Positions 1 through 8,031 of a stretch of 64,000 nucleotides of DNA are shown in pieces. Position numbers and translations under genes: made by a program. The stretch comes from Laspinema olomoucense D3b (GTDB lineage Bacteria; Cyanobacteriota; Cyanobacteriia; Cyanobacteriales; Laspinemataceae), in the NCBI RefSeq assembly GCF_025370785.1, contig NZ_JAMXFA010000014.1:92431-156430 (forward strand), read 5' to 3'. The notes beneath the pieces are model-generated. The model did no database searches. It was not told where the DNA came from and worked only from the letters and a program-made list of their open reading frames with translations. How positions within the stretch are numbered: the first letter of the stretch is position 1; every line of letters starts with the position of its first letter.

Positions 1-108
1 GAAACACCCGATCCGACCGTCAACCCCTCTGCCCCCAGTCCCGTTTATATGAGCATTGATCATCAAAAAATTAAATATCGCAGCCGGATTCTCTGGATTG
101 TTATCTAA
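1..108 (+). CDS. C-terminal end of a gene that starts outside the window
   Basis: Frame 1 is open from the first base to a TAA at 106-108 and encodes 35 residues, Pro-rich at first and ending in a basic then hydrophobic tail (YRSRILWIVI). Only the end is visible, so no family can be named. A short palindrome-like stretch (cgggatgctcccg) follows at about 119-131 and may mark the end of the transcript. It could also be a chance open frame. Confidence 0.4.
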   Translation, partial: ETPDPTVNPSAPSPVYMSIDHQKIKYRSRILWIVI

Positions 109-234
109 TTGAGCAAAACGGGATGCTCCCGCCCTGGGTGGGTTGCTGACTCCTGATCAAGGCAAAGTTACAAGGTTTGGAGTGATAACTTTAGCCATCA
201 TCGGGTAAGCATTGCCAAAGCGATGACCACAAAC

Positions 235-447
235 TTAGAGCGCTACTGTTTCAAAGGCAATGCGTATGGGATGATCAGAAGGGGGTAAAAAATTGAGCTT
301 TTCAAACCCAATCACTTGCCCCTGTTGATCCTTCATTAAAATCACCTCATCCCCCGTTTCTTCGGCTTCGACCTCATCTTGAGGATTACCAAACCAGACA
401 ACAAGTGTATTGCCGGTGCGGTCATAGAATACTTTTACTTCTGCCAT
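235..447 (-). CDS. DUF2283 family small protein, possible antitoxin
   Basis: This 70-residue protein has the DUF2283 pattern: an N-terminal strand with YDRTGNTLVVWF, an acidic middle (EVEAEETGDEVILMKD) and a G-F-E-x-L motif near residues 47-51. DUF2283 proteins are small and common in cyanobacteria, often beside small toxin-like genes; their biochemical role is not settled. Its start overlaps the end of the next minus-strand gene by 13 bases, which suggests translational coupling. An antitoxin role is inferred from this arrangement only. Confidence 0.75.
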   Translation of the reverse strand: MAEVKVFYDRTGNTLVVWFGNPQDEVEAEETGDEVILMKDQQGQVIGFEKLNFLPPSDHPIRIAFETVAL

Positions 448-770
448 AATTGCTCTCCTTCCTTAATAGCACTGGTTCGATAGGCTGTGATTAAAAATCC
501 TTCTCCATTTAAGCGTCTAGTCACCGCACAGACCCAACGTTTTGTACCATCATTACGGTAGAATAGGTAAACCTGAGCATCAGTGTTACTAAGACGAACT
601 TCATCTGGGTCGCTTAATGTATTTTGTACCTCGGTCAAGCGGTTGATCATGATTGGATGCTTAACCGTGACAATAAACTGCCAATACTCGGTAGTTGTGC
701 GAACGCAGAAGCCAAGAGGCGTGACGATTTCAAAGAGGATTTCAGGATTCGATGAGGAATCATCGTTCAT
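435..770 (-). CDS. Small RelE/barnase-fold-like protein (PBECR/DUF4258 type), possible toxin
   Basis: Starting at the ATG at 770, this is a 111-residue protein. A longer frame reaches 839, but its first 23 residues read like translated spacer. The core has TEYWQFIVTVKHPIM, a DPDEVRLS segment, a YLFYR strand and a WVCAVTRRLNGEGFLITAYRTSAIKEG end. That layout resembles the phage/BECR-type small nuclease families found in toxin-antitoxin and phage-linked genes. It overlaps the DUF2283 gene downstream by 13 bases and the upstream open frame by 11, so the three look co-translated. The family call is moderate and toxicity is inference. Confidence 0.6.
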   Translation of the reverse strand: MNDDSSSNPEILFEIVTPLGFCVRTTTEYWQFIVTVKHPIMINRLTEVQNTLSDPDEVRLSNTDAQVYLFYRNDGTKRWVCAVTRRLNGEGFLITAYRTSAIKEGEQLWQK

Positions 771-1086
771 AAACCGATTCCCCGATCGCCACATTCCTCG
801 AAAAATTCGCCCCCACATCAAAGGTGGGGTCAATACCAATCAGATCCACCTTCGTCCGCCTCGGCTCATCAATCCCCTCAATCTCCTCCCACACCCACTC
901 CCTCCGCAGCGTAGAAAGCAGATGCAGGTTGTGGGGGTCGGTGGGTTGCTGACTCATAAAAACACCAGAGAGCGCACACCCCATTATAGCCCCTTCCCCA
1001 ATCCGAACCTGACCTCCAGCTAAAGCATCGGAATGACTGACAATTTCTTCCCAAGTCCCCTCGATTTCTAGCGGTTTTGCCGTCAT
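760..1086 (-). CDS. Unknown 108-residue protein with an antitoxin-like N-terminus
   Basis: The first 28 or so residues (LEIEGTWEEIVSHSDALAGGQVRI) look like the N-terminus of small cyanobacterial antitoxin-type proteins. The remaining 80 residues are not recognised; they contain a WVWEEIEGIDEPRR stretch and a DPTFDVGANFSRN stretch. The stop lies within the start region of the 435-770 gene, giving an 11-base overlap. It may be a fusion made when an antitoxin gene was interrupted and joined to the gene behind it. The opposite-strand frame over this region looks like a shadow. Confidence 0.4.
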   Translation of the reverse strand: MTAKPLEIEGTWEEIVSHSDALAGGQVRIGEGAIMGCALSGVFMSQQPTDPHNLHLLSTLRREWVWEEIEGIDEPRRTKVDLIGIDPTFDVGANFSRNVAIGESVYER

Positions 1087-1125
1087 AGAATATCTCGCTC
1101 AATACTAGGATTCAATTCATTATAG

Positions 1126-1305
1126 GCTGCTTCTAACGATCAGACGCTGGAACTGTGGAACTTAGCGACAAGTAAACCATTAGCCACCTTTACCGGGAAA
1201 GCTAAGATGCGTTTCTGTGCCGTTCCACCGGATGGGGTGACGGTGGTAGCGGGGGATAGTATGGGGCGGGTGTATTTCCTGCGGTTGGAGGGGTTGAGGG
1301 GTTGA
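1126..1305 (+). pseudogene. Remnant of the last WD40 repeat of a WD40 protein
   Basis: Read in frame from just after a stop at 1123-1125, these 60 codons give an LELWNLATSKPLATFTG segment, then CAVPPDGVTVVAGD and GRVYFLRLEG before a stop. This matches the terminal WD40 blade and tail typical of large cyanobacterial NB-ARC/WD40 proteins. No start codon, upstream repeats or effector domain remain, so it is a 3' relic left by deletion. Confidence 0.6.
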
Positions 1306-1369
1306 GAAACCGGGTTGCTTAACCCGATTCGGGTGAGGAGGTAAAGGTTATGGCAGAAACCGGGTTTCT
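1304..1369. repeat. Two copies of the GAAACCGGGTTTCT dispersed repeat
   Basis: Copies of the gagaaaccgggtt / cagaaaccgggtttct motif lie at about 1304-1316 and 1353-1369. The same motif recurs near 28.97, 35.3, 44.3, 58.3 and 59.0 kb. Here it follows the WD40 relic and marks a spacer where sequence has been gained and lost. Confidence 0.5.
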
Positions 1370-1443
1370 ACAGCAGCAGGTTGCTGGGTGAAGCGTTATT
1401 GGATGGGCTAAAATCTTGATTAGATAGCCATTAGAAACAAACG

Positions 1444-1596
1444 ATGAAAATTAAAGCAATGATTTGGCAAGAAGATGATGTTTGGTGCGGTTCAGTTCCT
1501 GCCCTTCCCGGTTGTCACACCTGGGCATCCAGTTATGAAGAGTTGTTAGAAATGCTTGCCGATGCGGTTCTTTCTTTGGCTCGAAGTAACGAGTGA
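1444..1596 (+). CDS. Short HicB-like antitoxin
   Basis: The 50-residue product has the HicB N-terminal signature: a MKIKAMIW start, WCGSVPALPGCHTWASSYEELL and a short helix ending LARSNE. HicB proteins carry a partly degraded RNase H-like fold and neutralise the HicA mRNA interferase. At 50 residues this is shorter than most and has no C-terminal DNA-binding part. A broken hicA-like frame follows 46 bases downstream, so the module is probably non-functional as a pair. Confidence 0.6.
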   Translation: MKIKAMIWQEDDVWCGSVPALPGCHTWASSYEELLEMLADAVLSLARSNE

Positions 1597-1641
1597 ACAA
1601 CAGGAAGTCACCCCAGAAAAACTATTCATTGAGTTATCTTT

Positions 1642-1767
1642 ATGAAATCGATTTCTGGGAAACCACTCTGCATCCCCTTACCGGGACTGGTAGAGTTAAA
1701 TTATAAAATTACAGGTGCAATCAGATCCAGCCGGTATTCTTGCCTGCACGAATCTCGAATCTTGTAA
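1642..1767 (+). pseudogene. Truncated hicA-like toxin remnant
   Basis: The frame starts MKSISGKPLC, which matches the conserved beginning of HicA mRNA interferases (typically K-x-x-SGKEL followed by a helix and the G-S-H-H motif). After about 12 residues the similarity stops, and no catalytic GSHH histidine follows before the TAA at 1765-1767. It sits directly behind the HicB-like gene. The similarity is short, so the call is tentative. Confidence 0.4.
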
Positions 1768-1951
1768 ACCTTCTAACTCGCTGACCCGAGGGGTTGTCAA
1801 AAACAGAGGGGATTCGTTATAGTTTAAAAAGGTCAGTTTCAACCCTGACCCCTCACTTGTATCTGGGCTATTACCCTTAAGAACATGAAAAATCTTTTGA
1901 GCTATATAACTGCAACTCGCCACAAACAGGTCATGAGCCAGAGGATTCAGT

Positions 1952-3574
1952 ATGGAAAAAACGAGAAATATCAGAAATACGGTTGTTTTATGGGGTGAGA
2001 ATTTAGGCTACACCGTTGAGCAAACCCGCACGCTGTTTTCGGGGGTGAATGTGACGGTGGAACAAGCCGATCGCATTGCCTTAGTCGGTGCGAACGGAAG
2101 CGGTAAGTCTACCCTCATGCAGCTATTAGTCGGACAGGTTCAACCCCCGAGGGGTTCTGTTGTGCGTCGGGGCTCTATCTATTACTTACCCCAAGTTGGC
2201 ACTCTTCGCCAAATCGAGCAAGAACAGACCCTTTTTCAGTTCCTCAGCGCCCTCTATGAGGAATGGTGGCGCATTGATGAGCTTTTAGAGACTCAATTCA
2301 ATACCCATTTTGACTTATCCTTGCCTCTACACCGCTTGAGTGGGGGAGAATTAACCAAGCTCTTTCTCGCGGTGGGTTTAGCCCAAGCGCCGGACGTTTT
2401 GCTGTTGGATGAACCGACGAATCACCTTGATTTACTCACTTTAGAGAGTCTGCGCGCCAGCCTAAATCAATTTCCGGGGGCTTTTGTTATTGTCTCTCAC
2501 AAGCCCTTTTTTCTCGATCAGGTGGTGACAACGACTTGGGAATTAACGCCTCAAGGGGTGAATGTTTATGGGGGCGATTATTCCTTTTATCGAGAACAGA
2601 AACGGATTGCTCTAGCGGCTGCACGGCGATCGCATGAAGTGGCCAAAAAAGCCTTAAAACGTGCTCAAATCACCGCCCTAGCTGAACAAAAACGAGCCGC
2701 ACAATCTCAGAAACGGGGTGAACAAAAAGCCGAGAGTGGGAGTATGGGTAAGATGGCAAAACACTATTTTGCCAATCGCGCTTCCTCCACCGCCGGCAAG
2801 GCAGCGGAAAAAAATGAAGCAACCCTTGCCCAAGCGGCGCAAAAGGTGGCTGAGACGAAAATTAAAACGGTCAGAGCGACGAATATCCAACTGGAAGAAA
2901 AAAGCCTGAAACGGAAAACTCTGGTTGAGATTGACAAAGCCTCGCTTAAAGTAGGCGATCGCCTGTTAATCGATAATTTTCGCTTGCATCTGTCTTCTGG
3001 CGATCGCGTCGTCATCGCCGGTCCCAATGGTTCGGGAAAATCAACCCTGATTAAAGCCCTGTTTAACCCGGACGGGGTGGGCGTTCTAGAAGCAGAACAA
3101 ATGCGAATCGCCCCAGCCATGACGGTAGTTTATCTCGACCAAAGCTATGGATTTGTGAATCGTCAGCAAACGATTTTAGAAAATATGCAGTCTGCTAATC
3201 CCCAGTTATCCTATCAACTGTTACGGCAACAGTTAGGGCATTTTTTGTTCTTTAACGATGATGTGTATAAGTCGGCGGCTGTGTTAAGCGGGGGAGAGTT
3301 AGCCCGCTTGGCGATCGCCATGATCAGTATTTCTGAAATTGATTTACTGATTCTCGATGAACCCACCAACAATCTAGACATTGAAACCGTAGAACAAATG
3401 ATTCAAGCTCTTAATGACTATCAAGGCGCAATCTGGGTGATTTCCCATGATCTGGACTTTTTGAGCCAAATCCAAATTAATCAAGCTTTTAAGATTAAGG
3501 AGAAATTCTTACAACCCACTACTTTTTTACCCCAAGAAACTGAGGCTTATTATCAAGAATTACTCTCTATGTAA
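1952..3574 (+). CDS. ABC-F family ATPase (two ATP-binding domains, no membrane domain)
   Basis: This 540-residue protein has two ABC cassettes. The first has a Walker A (GANGSGKST, about residue 47), LSGGEL signature and LLLDEPTNHLD Walker B. The second has GPNGSGKST, LSGGELARL and LILDEPTNNLD. A basic, Ala/Lys/Gln-rich linker joins them, as in ABC-F translation factors, which bind the ribosomal E site. No transmembrane segment is present. Family members act in translation control (EttA, Uup) or protect ribosomes from antibiotics; the sequence alone does not tell which. The stop overlaps the end of the opposing desaturase gene by 22 bases. Confidence 0.9.
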   Translation: MEKTRNIRNTVVLWGENLGYTVEQTRTLFSGVNVTVEQADRIALVGANGSGKSTLMQLLVGQVQPPRGSVVRRGSIYYLPQVGTLRQIEQEQTLFQFLSALYEEWWRIDELLETQFNTHFDLSLPLHRLSGGELTKLFLAVGLAQAPDVLLLDEPTNHLDLLTLESLRASLNQFPGAFVIVSHKPFFLDQVVTTTWELTPQGVNVYGGDYSFYREQKRIALAAARRSHEVAKKALKRAQITALAEQKRAAQSQKRGEQKAESGSMGKMAKHYFANRASSTAGKAAEKNEATLAQAAQKVAETKIKTVRATNIQLEEKSLKRKTLVEIDKASLKVGDRLLIDNFRLHLSSGDRVVIAGPNGSGKSTLIKALFNPDGVGVLEAEQMRIAPAMTVVYLDQSYGFVNRQQTILENMQSANPQLSYQLLRQQLGHFLFFNDDVYKSAAVLSGGELARLAIAMISISEIDLLILDEPTNNLDIETVEQMIQALNDYQGAIWVISHDLDFLSQIQINQAFKIKEKFLQPTTFLPQETEAYYQELLSM

Positions 3575-4563
3575 GATTCTGACTTAACAATTAAGACGGG
3601 ATTTTTACCGAAGTGATAAGCGGATTTGAGATAACCAGGGTCTAGTTTCATTGGGGGCAAATCATGGTCTTTTAAAACGGTTTGAATGCGATCGCAAGCT
3701 TCCGGAAGGTGGTAAAAGGGGATGCCGGGAAAGGCGTGATGAATAGCATGATAGGATAATCCTCCCATTAACCATCCGATGAGGGGGTGGGTAGCAATAT
3801 TGCGTCCGCCATAGAGTTGAGTGAGGTGAGAGGTGGTCGATTTTCCCCAGAGTCCATAATGTTCTAAATGGTCTCGGGTTTGCATGACGAGTCCGATCGC
3901 CCGTTCTAAAATCAGCCACAACAACAGATAATGCAGCACTTTTCCCTGCAGATAAGCGCCGGTAAATAACAGGGTGTGAATGCTCACGCTACCGAGGATA
4001 TCCCGGATTAATTGTTGTCGCAGTCGGGGAATTTGTTCTTGGAATTGGAGTCCTTTAACTAGGGTTTTGAAAATGAGTCCGATGCCGCCAAAGATAGCAA
4101 TATCGATCGCCCATTGGTGGCGAATATAAAATTGCACCAAGGGATGAGCTTGTTGATACTCTACTTCAGTCCATTGCACTCGTTCTGGGTCCCGCAGATT
4201 GATACCATTCCAGGCATGATGCCAGGGATGCAGGGTGGCATAAACACCGTAAGGCCAAAATAGGGGCCAACTGATCACGTAGGGAAGCAGGCGATCGCAG
4301 TTTTTCCATCCCGTGAGGGTTTGATGAGTCATATCATGGGTGCAAATTAGCCAAAATCCCCAGAGGAAGCCGCCTAGGGTGGCAGTGGTGGCGAAGAAAA
4401 TGGGGTTGGCAGTAGTCCAGGCTATCAGCAGGAGGCTGAGACTGAGGAATCCGAGAATAGTAAATCTCAGCAGTCCCGGGACTGGATCGATGGACTGTAA
4501 GTCAGCAGTGACTTGCTGGAGGGATTGGGTTAGAGAATGAGATTGCAAGAGGCGATCGCTCAT
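3553..4563 (-). CDS. Membrane fatty acid desaturase family protein
   Basis: This 336-residue integral membrane protein has the histidine boxes that hold the di-iron site in the desaturase/hydroxylase family: HDMTH at 76-80, HPWHH at 112-116 and HAIHH at 272-276. DHLEH (231-235) and THP (259) add further histidines. Hydrophobic helices flank the boxes. Substrates in this family include acyl lipids and carotenoids; which applies here cannot be decided from sequence. It runs towards the ABC-F gene and the two 3' ends overlap by 22 bases. Confidence 0.85.
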   Translation of the reverse strand: MSDRLLQSHSLTQSLQQVTADLQSIDPVPGLLRFTILGFLSLSLLLIAWTTANPIFFATTATLGGFLWGFWLICTHDMTHQTLTGWKNCDRLLPYVISWPLFWPYGVYATLHPWHHAWNGINLRDPERVQWTEVEYQQAHPLVQFYIRHQWAIDIAIFGGIGLIFKTLVKGLQFQEQIPRLRQQLIRDILGSVSIHTLLFTGAYLQGKVLHYLLLWLILERAIGLVMQTRDHLEHYGLWGKSTTSHLTQLYGGRNIATHPLIGWLMGGLSYHAIHHAFPGIPFYHLPEACDRIQTVLKDHDLPPMKLDPGYLKSAYHFGKNPVLIVKSESYIESNS

Positions 4564-4881
4564 GTTGGCAGAAGAATGTTTTTTATCGATGATAAATTAA
4601 TTGAGGTGGGGGCTGCCGAAACGACTGAAGTCGTGACATTGAACTCATAAACTCAAGTCGTGACACCCAAATCAAACCAAAGCGAGTGTTTAAAAGCCTC
4701 TCTTCTCTTGAGCCTGCGGAGGCAGGCTTTGTCCGCAAACGCCGCACCCTTGAGGGTGTAGGACTTTGCCGATAAAAATGGGGTGATGATGACTCAAGGG
4801 GGTGGGGTGATTCCAGATCCGCTCTAGGTGGGTTAAACTGACAGACAGAATTGGCAATAACAACTCAGGCAAGGGTTATCT
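4564..4881. other. 318-base spacer with direct and inverted short repeats
   Basis: No gene is supported. Two copies of an actgaagtcgtgaca / ctcaagtcgtgaca motif lie at about 4622-4667. They belong to the short repeats seen again near 23.17 and 62.5 kb. A GC-rich stretch at 4690-4770 (gcctgcggaggcaggc) contains a small palindrome. The promoters of the divergent desaturase gene and the 4882 gene should be here, but no clear boxes were seen. Confidence 0.5.
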
Positions 4882-6996
4882 GTGTCGGAACCGATGGAAG
4901 ACTGGGAATTTCTGATCCAGAAAGAAGGCGATCGCGCGTGGCTTTCCGTAGAATCTCCGGAAGTGGAAATTTTGGAAGGGCGCTATCGCATGGTGGCGCG
5001 TTGTAGCCGGAATAATGTGCCGGTGGAGATTCGGGCGATCTATCAATCGTCCGAAGAGTTTCCGCCGAAGCGTCGGATGCAGAAGCGGGGGACTCGCACC
5101 AATGGAGAAGGGTTGATGGTGGTGATCCCGTTTACTCGTCTTAAGCCCGGATTTTGGGATTTTACCTGCTTTCTGGACCAAACGACTCAAGGTTCGATTC
5201 GGGTTGAGGTGTTATCCATTGAGGAGGAAGGGGATAGCGATTTCTCCGGGGGTCTGACTTCGGCGGGTTTCCAGGAGGGAACGGAATCGGATCGGGAGGA
5301 AGAATTTTCGGACTTGGAAGGGGACGATCGCCTACAAGCTGCTGCCGAAGCTGTTGCCGAAGATGAGGCAGCAGGGGTGGCAGAAGAACAAAACCCAGGA
5401 ACTCCGACACCTGCTGCGGACCCCTCCCTCCCCGGCAAATTGTACGCTTTTCCCGATCGCCTCCCCTCACTGGCAGAAGGGTCCAGGACCAGTCCTCCTC
5501 TAGTCCCCCCCTCGCCACCTCCGGCACAACCTCAAAAACTGCCGCCCTTGCAACTGGTGTTGCAGCGGGAAACCTATATGGTGAAATGGGGTAAAGTCTT
5601 AACCTTAGAGGGACGCATTGAAGCGGTTGATGGGAAAGCAGGCGATCGCATTTCCGGTTTAGAATTGCGGGTGATGCTGCAAAATCCCCAGACGGGCGCA
5701 AAAATTGTTGAGGTAGGACATCCGTTGTCTGAGGGAACCCTACCCATGACATTTTCTTGTCCCGTAGAGATTCCAGAACAGACAAAGAGTCATCTACTGT
5801 TAGGAGAGGTGAGTTTGTCTGATGCCAGTGGGACTCAGTTAAGACGGCGATCGTTTACGATTACAGCAGATTTAGATGACTTACTCGGGGCGATTTCCCC
5901 AGACTTGAGTGAGGAAAAGCTCTTAGAGCATTCCCGGGAATCGATTCATCAACAGAATGTTGAAGAAATCGATGCCTCGTTTGATGAAATTCTGGAAACG
6001 ATTAAAAAGAGTCAACCGATTTCCTTTGAACCCTCGGGAAATCAGGTGTTGCCGCCACAGATTGTTAAACCCCAGGCAAAATCACCCCAAGCCGGGAAAC
6101 CCCTGGATCTGCCTACTTTTAAGCGTCCCCAACCGCCAGCGCCAGCAGAGGAAGTGAAACTGCCCGATCCGGCGATCGCCATACCGGCAGAAGCGGAAAC
6201 CCCGCCGCCGAGTGCGCCTGTTCCCCAGGAATTGCCCACTACACCAGCCGAAACTGAGGCAACGGCCCCCTCCTTGGAAGTGAAATCAGAACCGGATCAG
6301 GGCGCTAAAAAGGCTTCTCCGGTGGATCAAGCGTTTCAATCCTTGCATTTACAGGATCGGTTCTTTTCGCGGTTGAATGCCTTGGCGGGCGATCGCGAGT
6401 TGTCCGATTGGCTGAAAATTAGTTTTACTCCGGTTTCTGAGGAGTCGCAAGACAATCCATTTGAGATGGATGAGGCGATCGCCGATGAGAATTATTCAGA
6501 AGGCTCCCTGAGAATGCCTCCGGAACCCGAGGAAATCGACTGGGAAGCCCGGGAAATTGTCGTGGATGATGAGTTACTCGCGGAAGCCTCGGTTACCGCT
6601 GCAAATGCTAAAGCTGAAGGGGCAGCCCTGTTGCTGTTACCGGAAGATCAGCCGGTTCCGAACCCGCGCCTGAGTTTACCCAAAGGAGAATTAAGCGCAG
6701 GGCGATCGGTTAAAGTCACGGTGCAACTGCCCCAGATGCTACCCCGAATTTATGTCAAATTATGGGTACTTGATCGCCAAAGTCGGACGGTTCTGGATGG
6801 ACCCCACTGGTTAACCCAATTTTGGCCCACGGGATTCGGGGATGTGGAAGGTAGCCGGGAGTTAATGGTGCCTTATGGCAGTTTGCAGGTGCAATTTGAG
6901 GCGATCGCCGTGGAAATGCAAACCCAGCGAGAGAGTCATAAAGTGTCCCTTGAACGGCAAATTTTACCCCCAAGTCCACCGAGTTTACCTCTGTAG
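4882..6996 (+). CDS. Large Pro/Glu-rich protein of unknown function
   Basis: The 704-residue protein starts at a GTG (4882), with an ATG four codons later as an alternative. I do not recognise its family. The N-terminal 110 residues form a compact strand-rich domain (MEDWEFLIQKEGDRAWL...). An acidic then Pro-rich linker follows (about 120-220). A second strand-rich domain begins at LQLVLQRETYMVKWGK. A long Pro/Glu-rich disordered segment leads to a last domain with PNPRLSLPKGELSAGRSV and KLWVLDRQSRTVLDGPHWL. No signal peptide or membrane helix is seen, so it is probably a cytoplasmic multi-domain scaffold. It is a single-gene unit followed by a terminator. Confidence 0.75.
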   Translation: MSEPMEDWEFLIQKEGDRAWLSVESPEVEILEGRYRMVARCSRNNVPVEIRAIYQSSEEFPPKRRMQKRGTRTNGEGLMVVIPFTRLKPGFWDFTCFLDQTTQGSIRVEVLSIEEEGDSDFSGGLTSAGFQEGTESDREEEFSDLEGDDRLQAAAEAVAEDEAAGVAEEQNPGTPTPAADPSLPGKLYAFPDRLPSLAEGSRTSPPLVPPSPPPAQPQKLPPLQLVLQRETYMVKWGKVLTLEGRIEAVDGKAGDRISGLELRVMLQNPQTGAKIVEVGHPLSEGTLPMTFSCPVEIPEQTKSHLLLGEVSLSDASGTQLRRRSFTITADLDDLLGAISPDLSEEKLLEHSRESIHQQNVEEIDASFDEILETIKKSQPISFEPSGNQVLPPQIVKPQAKSPQAGKPLDLPTFKRPQPPAPAEEVKLPDPAIAIPAEAETPPPSAPVPQELPTTPAETEATAPSLEVKSEPDQGAKKASPVDQAFQSLHLQDRFFSRLNALAGDRELSDWLKISFTPVSEESQDNPFEMDEAIADENYSEGSLRMPPEPEEIDWEAREIVVDDELLAEASVTAANAKAEGAALLLLPEDQPVPNPRLSLPKGELSAGRSVKVTVQLPQMLPRIYVKLWVLDRQSRTVLDGPHWLTQFWPTGFGDVEGSRELMVPYGSLQVQFEAIAVEMQTQRESHKVSLERQILPPSPPSLPL

Positions 6997-7031
6997 AGCA
7001 ACCGGGCATGGGGGAGGGGTTTTTCTGCCAT

Positions 7032-7070
7032 AAAAATACCGCCTGCTGTAAAGTGGGCGGCATTTTTATT
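7032..7070 (+). terminator. Intrinsic terminator of the 4882-6996 gene
   Basis: Arms aaaaataccgcc (7032-7043) and ggcggcattttt (7055-7066) pair with one A-C mismatch around an 11-base loop, followed by T-rich sequence. It lies 36 bases past the stop codon. It could also stop minus-strand transcription from psbJ. Confidence 0.7.
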
Positions 7071-7152
7071 TGGGATGGTTAGATTTTAGAGGTTAACCTA
7101 GGGTGTTTCTCCAAAATCTAGCATCGACTCTTAGTACAGATCGGACCGAAAT

Positions 7153-7272
7153 CTACATCGAGGAACCTAAACCAACGTAGGATCCATAGAAGAACAGACC
7201 AACAACCGTGAGGACACCCATCCCGGCGATCGTACCGATAATCCACAAAGGAATTCTTGTTTCTCCAGACAT
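7153..7272 (-). CDS. psbJ: Photosystem II protein PsbJ
   Basis: A 39-residue single-helix protein, [10 protein letters not shown] then a hydrophobic span and the [11 protein letters not shown] end typical of PsbJ. PsbJ is a thylakoid subunit near the cytochrome b559 side of photosystem II and helps electron transfer at the plastoquinone sites and PSII assembly. It is the last gene of psbE-psbF-psbL-psbJ, 69 bases behind psbL. The minus-strand sequence before its ATG (ggggaggcaag) supplies a ribosome binding site. Confidence 0.97.
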   Translation of the reverse strand: MSGETRIPLWIIGTIAGMGVLTVVGLFFYGSYVGLGSSM

Positions 7273-7341
7273 TACACTTGCCTCCCCGTTAAAAAATTAC
7301 TAATTGGGTTAAATCAACTCAAACTAGACAAACTTTACCAG

Positions 7342-7464
7342 TTAGTTGAAGAAATAACTGGAAAACAGAATACCGAGAACGAAGACCAGAAGTAAGCCCA
7401 AGTACAGGGAAGTACGATTGAGTTCAACAGGTTGTTTGTTGGGATTAGAACTACGTGCTGGCAT
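7342..7464 (-). CDS. psbL: Photosystem II protein PsbL
   Basis: A 40-residue protein, [21 protein letters not shown] then a membrane helix ending SSYFFN, which is the PsbL signature. PsbL sits at the PSII monomer interface near the QA site. It is 15 bases behind psbF, with an aggag-type ribosome binding site before the ATG (taggagaag). The usual length is 37-40 residues, so it is complete. Confidence 0.97.
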   Translation of the reverse strand: MPARSSNPNKQPVELNRTSLYLGLLLVFVLGILFSSYFFN

Positions 7465-7479
7465 TGACTTCTCCTAAAC

Positions 7480-7614
7480 TTATCGTTGAATGAACTGCAT
7501 CGCCGCGATCGCACCCAAGAAGAATACCGTGGGAACAGCTAGGGTATGAACAGCTATCCAGCGAACGGTAAAAATTGGATAAGAAATGGGCTCGTTTGAA
7601 CGATTTGTCGTCAC
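7480..7614 (-). CDS. psbF: Cytochrome b559 beta subunit
   Basis: A 44-residue protein with the PsbF core [17 protein letters not shown] and the [13 protein letters not shown] end. The single His in RWIAVH ligates the b559 haem with the His of PsbE. The start is GTG at 7614; the strong aggagg nine bases upstream supports it and no in-frame ATG gives a full N-terminus. It lies 24 bases behind psbE. Confidence 0.97.
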   Translation of the reverse strand: MTTNRSNEPISYPIFTVRWIAVHTLAVPTVFFLGAIAAMQFIQR

Positions 7615-7638
7615 GATGGACTACCTCCTGAAATTGAT

Positions 7639-7890
7639 TTACTTAACTATGAAGTCGTTAATCTGGTCTTTCGCATTAAAGCGATCTTGAACGATCGGCA
7701 GTTCCAAGCGTTCTTGGCTGAAATATTCGTTCGGACGAGGGGTGCCAAACGCATCGTAGGCTAACCCAGTGCTGATAAACAGCCAACCGGCGATAAATAA
7801 GGCCGGAATGGTGATGCTGTGAATCACCCAATAGCGAATGCTGGTAACAATATCAGAAAACGGACGTTCTCCAGTCGATCCTGTAGCCAT
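7639..7890 (-). CDS. psbE: Cytochrome b559 alpha subunit
   Basis: The 83-residue protein has the PsbE layout: [21 protein letters not shown], the haem-ligand His in [10 protein letters not shown], one membrane helix and a lumenal tail ending [13 protein letters not shown]. It is essential for building the photosystem II reaction centre. It is the first psb gene of this minus-strand unit, with gaggagg just before the ATG. ycf48 and rubA lie upstream on the same strand, the common cyanobacterial order. All psb genes are PSII assembly or structural genes, so co-expression is likely. Confidence 0.98.
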   Translation of the reverse strand: MATGSTGERPFSDIVTSIRYWVIHSITIPALFIAGWLFISTGLAYDAFGTPRPNEYFSQERLELPIVQDRFNAKDQINDFIVK

Positions 7891-8031
7891 TCAGAATTCC
7901 TCCTCTAACAACGCGCAAAATCTTAATCTATGATACAAAACTTCAGAAACCATCACAAGCCAATTCAGGGAATAAAATCCTAAAACGGCTGCGATCGCCC
8001 GATCGCCCTTTGGGTTTTTAAGGGCCTAACC

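Noticed and set aside
583..1023. Plus-strand frame of 146 residues opposite the toxin-like genes
   Set aside because: Basic, Pro/Arg-rich composition typical of an antisense shadow; the minus-strand frames carry the recognisable motifs.
4690..4872. Minus-strand 60-residue frame in the spacer before the 4882 gene
   Set aside because: Its second half is a translated spacer repeat; no ribosome site.
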